From the NCBI RefSeq assembly GCF_000820765.1, contig NZ_CCYH01000012.1, positions 30,959 through 94,958 of the forward strand: DNA of 64,000 nt, read 5' to 3'. Source of the stretch: Candidatus Soleaferrea massiliensis AP7. Lineage in GTDB: Bacteria; Bacillota; Clostridia; Oscillospirales; Ruminococcaceae. A program made the translations under genes and the position numbers. Below the pieces are notes generated by a model. That model did no database searches. It saw only the letters and a program-made list of their open reading frames with translations, and was not told the DNA's origin. The stretch's first letter is position 1. The number at the start of each line of letters is the position of its first letter. Below are positions 62,159 to 64,000 of the stretch, in pieces.

Positions 62159-62527
62159 ATGCAGAAACGCGGTTTTTTTAAGCGCACGGATATCCTGATC
62201 ATTGCGGCGTTTCTGATCGCCGGCCTTGCGGGCATCCTGATCTTTTCCTTGACCGGAAGAGGAAGCGGGCAGACCTACGCGGTTGTAACCGTCGATGGGG
62301 AAGAGGCGCTGCGGGTGAATCTGTCTGAGGAACGCCAGCCATATACGCTCAGCCTGTATGACGAAGGCGTACCGGTCAAATTTGAGGTGAAAGATCACAA
62401 AATCCGGTTCATCGAGGTACAGTGTCCGGATAAAATCTGTGAGAACACCGGCTTTATCGGGTCGGATATGCAGACGGCGGTCTGCATGCCGAACAAGACG
62501 GTTCTCACGGTTCATACAGAGGAATAA
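62159..62527 (+). CDS. NusG domain II-containing membrane-anchored protein
   Basis: The 122-residue protein has an N-terminal membrane helix (about 11-31) and an extracytoplasmic domain with the NusG_II pattern: VVTVDGEEALRVNLSEERQ, FEVKDHKIRFIEVQCPDKIC and TAVCMPNKTVLTV. Such proteins occur widely in Firmicutes, often near ApbE-like or Gx transporter genes; the function is unknown. It starts one base after the degV stop. Confidence 0.9.
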   Translation: MQKRGFFKRTDILIIAAFLIAGLAGILIFSLTGRGSGQTYAVVTVDGEEALRVNLSEERQPYTLSLYDEGVPVKFEVKDHKIRFIEVQCPDKICENTGFIGSDMQTAVCMPNKTVLTVHTEE

Positions 62528-62534
62528 GTTTAGC

Positions 62535-62577
62535 AAGGATTGTGCGATGCCGGCAGCCGGACCGCACAATCCTTTTT
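62535..62577 (+). terminator. Intrinsic terminator after the NusG_II gene
   Basis: AAGGATTGTGCG (62535-62546) pairs with CGCACAATCCTT (62563-62574), followed by TTTTAT. It also faces the convergent SLOG gene. Confidence 0.92.
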
Positions 62578-62584
62578 TATGCTT

Positions 62585-63064
62585 TTATTTCGTTGAGTCT
62601 GCAAGGTTAACCACAGGTATATTTCTTGTGCGGCATAGGGCTACGGTGTAGCCGGTGCCGCTGTTCAGTCGGGTCAGATAACAGATACAGTATCCGCTGT
62701 GATCAGCAAGATAGCGGTTGCGCTTATGCATACAGCCTTTGAAATAGCGTTGGGAGACGTAATGCACCCAATCAGCCTGCGCTTTGATATCCTCATAGAC
62801 CTGCCTGTCGGATGCGTTCCAATATTCTGCCTGCTGCGGGCAGGGGAGCACCAAAATCAACCGAAGCTTGGGATGGCCGCGGCGCAGGCTTATAACGGTC
62901 TGTGCGGCCAGCAGATCAAAGCCCAGCGCGCCGCCGGACAGAAAACAGGTCACGCCCTGTTTGGCCAGAACTAAGATTTCCGTCTCCAAGCGTTTTTTAA
63001 TATAGTCGGTCTGATCATCTGGAAGTTCTCTGTGTCCTGTAAAACAGCATACTTTTTCGTTCAT
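62585..63064 (-). CDS. SLOG-fold (YpsA/DUF1273-like) protein
   Basis: The 159-residue protein has the Rossmann-like SLOG pattern CCFTGHRELPDD at the N-terminus, FLSGGALGFDLLAAQTV in the middle and RNRYLADHSGYCICYL plus GTGYTVALC near the end, which form a nucleotide-binding pocket. YpsA relatives affect cell division or bind nucleotides; many occur on mobile elements. It is divergent from an AT-rich RHH gene. Confidence 0.88.
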   Translation of the reverse strand: MNEKVCCFTGHRELPDDQTDYIKKRLETEILVLAKQGVTCFLSGGALGFDLLAAQTVISLRRGHPKLRLILVLPCPQQAEYWNASDRQVYEDIKAQADWVHYVSQRYFKGCMHKRNRYLADHSGYCICYLTRLNSGTGYTVALCRTRNIPVVNLADSTK

Positions 63065-63131
63065 GTTATTACCACCTTTTGTATGTGAATAAGTATTCTA
63101 AAAAGTATATATAATAAAATACAAAATAGAA

Positions 63132-63143
63132 TCTATATATAGA
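63132..63143. promoter_or_regulatory. Palindrome in the divergent SLOG-RHH promoter region
   Basis: TCTATATATAGA is a perfect 12-bp palindrome in the 118-bp AT-rich gap. It is a candidate operator for the RHH protein. Confidence 0.45.
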
Positions 63144-63182
63144 ATACAATATCAATTACACTTATACAAGAGGTGATAAAAA

Positions 63183-63365
63183 ATGGCACAGTTTATACCA
63201 AAACCATATAAAAAAGAACCGATAACCTTTCGTATAGATATAGAGAAATTAAGGAGAGTTGAGCAATTAGCAAATGAGTATGATATGAGTCGTAGTGAAT
63301 TTATCAATCAATGCATTAATTTTGCACTGGAACACATGCCAAAAGAGAAAAATGCAGAGAATTAA
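63183..63365 (+). CDS. Ribbon-helix-helix (CopG/Arc-like) protein
   Basis: The 60-residue protein has a beta strand (PITFRIDIEKLRRVEQLA) followed by two helices (EYDMSRSEFINQCINFALEHM), the RHH layout of small DNA-binding proteins. AGAGGTGA precedes the ATG. Base composition is about 35% G+C against about 57% around it, which suggests recent acquisition. No toxin partner is seen next to it. Confidence 0.82.
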   Translation: MAQFIPKPYKKEPITFRIDIEKLRRVEQLANEYDMSRSEFINQCINFALEHMPKEKNAEN

Positions 63366-63418
63366 GTTTATTTGTGTTGAATGAATATTATTTCGCTGTG
63401 TCTCAGCGGTCTTCTTTT

Positions 63419-64000
63419 GTTTGCCAAGAACCACTTGGCAAAGTGGCAGTTACTTCTTTGTTCGGGCCAAAGAAGTAACCAAGAAAGGCCGCCAAAGGGG
63501 GCATGCCGCTTCGGTACAGTGAGAATGGACGTCATTCCCCCTTTGGAAACCCCCTCTGCCCGTCCGCTTCTCAGCGGGGCAAGGAAGCACAGCGTTCGCT
63601 GGGTTCGAACGCCCGCTGTATCGACAGGTATATTTATATCTCTGCTCGCCCTGTATTCCGAATCCATAGGAACAATTGATCTGCACTATGCTGTGTGGTA
63701 AAGGTTTCGTTTTGTACTCTAAATAAACAGGGTGGTTGCCCGACGTGCCTGTCTAAGAATCTTGAGTCCCTGTAGAATTATCAGTAAGATGCTTGATCGA
63801 AAAATCGTGATATATTCGTGATCGATGTAAATCCGCAAGAGTCAATGTCAGTCTACGTACCAGCCAAGTTATTGGGGTACCATGAAAGCAACCTGTAACC
63901 GGGGAAGCGTGCGCTGCTAGGTATGCCCAACCACCCAGCCAAAAGCAAAACGCCGCCCGCAGGCGGCCGAAGCGGAAAAAGGGATATCAGAGGGGATTTT
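63419..64000 (+). repeat. Non-coding repeat element, copy B, running off the window edge
   Basis: It starts with TTGCCAAGAACCACTTGGCAA and matches the reverse complement of 12359-11774. Segments shared almost base for base include the ACTTCTTTG...CCAAAGAAGTAACCAAGAAA end, the CCCCCTTTGGAAACCCCCTC stretch, GGGTTCGAACG and the ~207-nt core. The far end lies outside the window. Confidence 0.85.
63730..63936 (+). ncRNA. Candidate structured RNA, copy B
   Basis: This 207-nt core opens with GGGTGGTTG (63730-63738) and closes with CAACCACCC (63928-63936), a 9-bp helix. Inside, GTACC-AG-CCAA and TTGG-GGTAC can form a hairpin. The first and last thirds are conserved with copy A while the central part differs. 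A GCCGCC/GGCGGC hairpin follows at about 63951. Assignment to a known class is untested. Confidence 0.55.

Noticed and set aside
63590..63640. tRNA gene suggested by GGGTTCGAACG in the repeat (also in copy A)
   Set aside because: No acceptor, D or anticodon stems fold around it.

Overview
The window is about 57% G+C, gene dense, and reads as the chromosome of an anaerobic, spore-forming Firmicute of class Clostridia, most likely in the Oscillospirales/Ruminococcus-like group. The support is a SpoVT regulator, a split clostridial-type glutamate synthase, a type III glutamine synthetase, a dockerin-bearing glycosidase, an ffh-rpsP-khpA-rimM-trmD operon, and near-consensus sigma-A promoters. I cannot name a species.

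Layout. (1) 0.1-11.5 kb is a nitrogen-assimilation island. A minus-strand cluster runs gltB1 (amidotransferase), gltB2 (FMN/Fe-S synthase), a ferredoxin-like subunit, gltB3 (GXGXG domain), glnA and an ANTAR-domain regulator. Divergent from it are asnA, glnN and an Amt-PII fusion. The leaders of gltB1, asnA and amt share one design: a small hairpin with an AAxGGC hexaloop whose 3' half is also the 5' arm of a larger hairpin. At gltB1 and asnA the larger hairpin is a recognisable intrinsic terminator. This fits ANTAR-mediated antitermination by the protein encoded at the end of the same island. (2) 11.5-12.5 kb and 63.4-64 kb hold two inverted copies of a non-coding element that contains a conserved ~207-nt block closed by GGGTGGTT/AACCACCC, a candidate structured RNA. 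The first copy is bounded by ~80-bp inverted ends. (3) 12.5-17.2 kb carries pnp, rpsO, spoVT, and bioY with a textbook BirA operator, on the minus strand. (4) 17.5-23.1 kb holds two lipoproteins, a TetM/EF-G-like GTPase and a YtcJ-like amidohydrolase. (5) 23.3-29.2 kb has a 53-57 bp repeat array, secA, a small XRE regulator, and a PadR operon. (6) 29.5-36 kb has a potABCD polyamine importer, a half-size EamA protein, a mini-protein carrying the OadB IGGADGPT signature, and a lipoprotein. (7) 36.4-41.2 kb is one large secreted GH31-PA14-dockerin enzyme with a duplicated LacI-type operator leader. (8) 41.6-47.6 kb has a class B PBP, a lipoprotein plus subtilase-like pair, and azlCD. (9) 47.9-57.1 kb is a housekeeping run: ylxM, ffh, rpsP, khpA, rimM, trmD, HPr, uvrC, rsmD, coaD and a coiled-coil protein. 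(10) 57.2-62.5 kb has glnS and gltX on the minus strand, then degV and a NusG-II-domain protein. (11) 62.6-63.4 kb has a SLOG-fold protein divergent from an AT-rich ribbon-helix-helix protein.

The genes form a coherent set for ammonium and glutamine economy: ammonium import and sensing, two glutamine synthetases, glutamate synthase, asparagine synthesis, and glutaminyl- and glutamyl-tRNA synthetases. All assignments come from reading translated sequence and DNA motifs by eye. No database search was run, so family names rest on recognised motifs and promoters and terminators are predictions.
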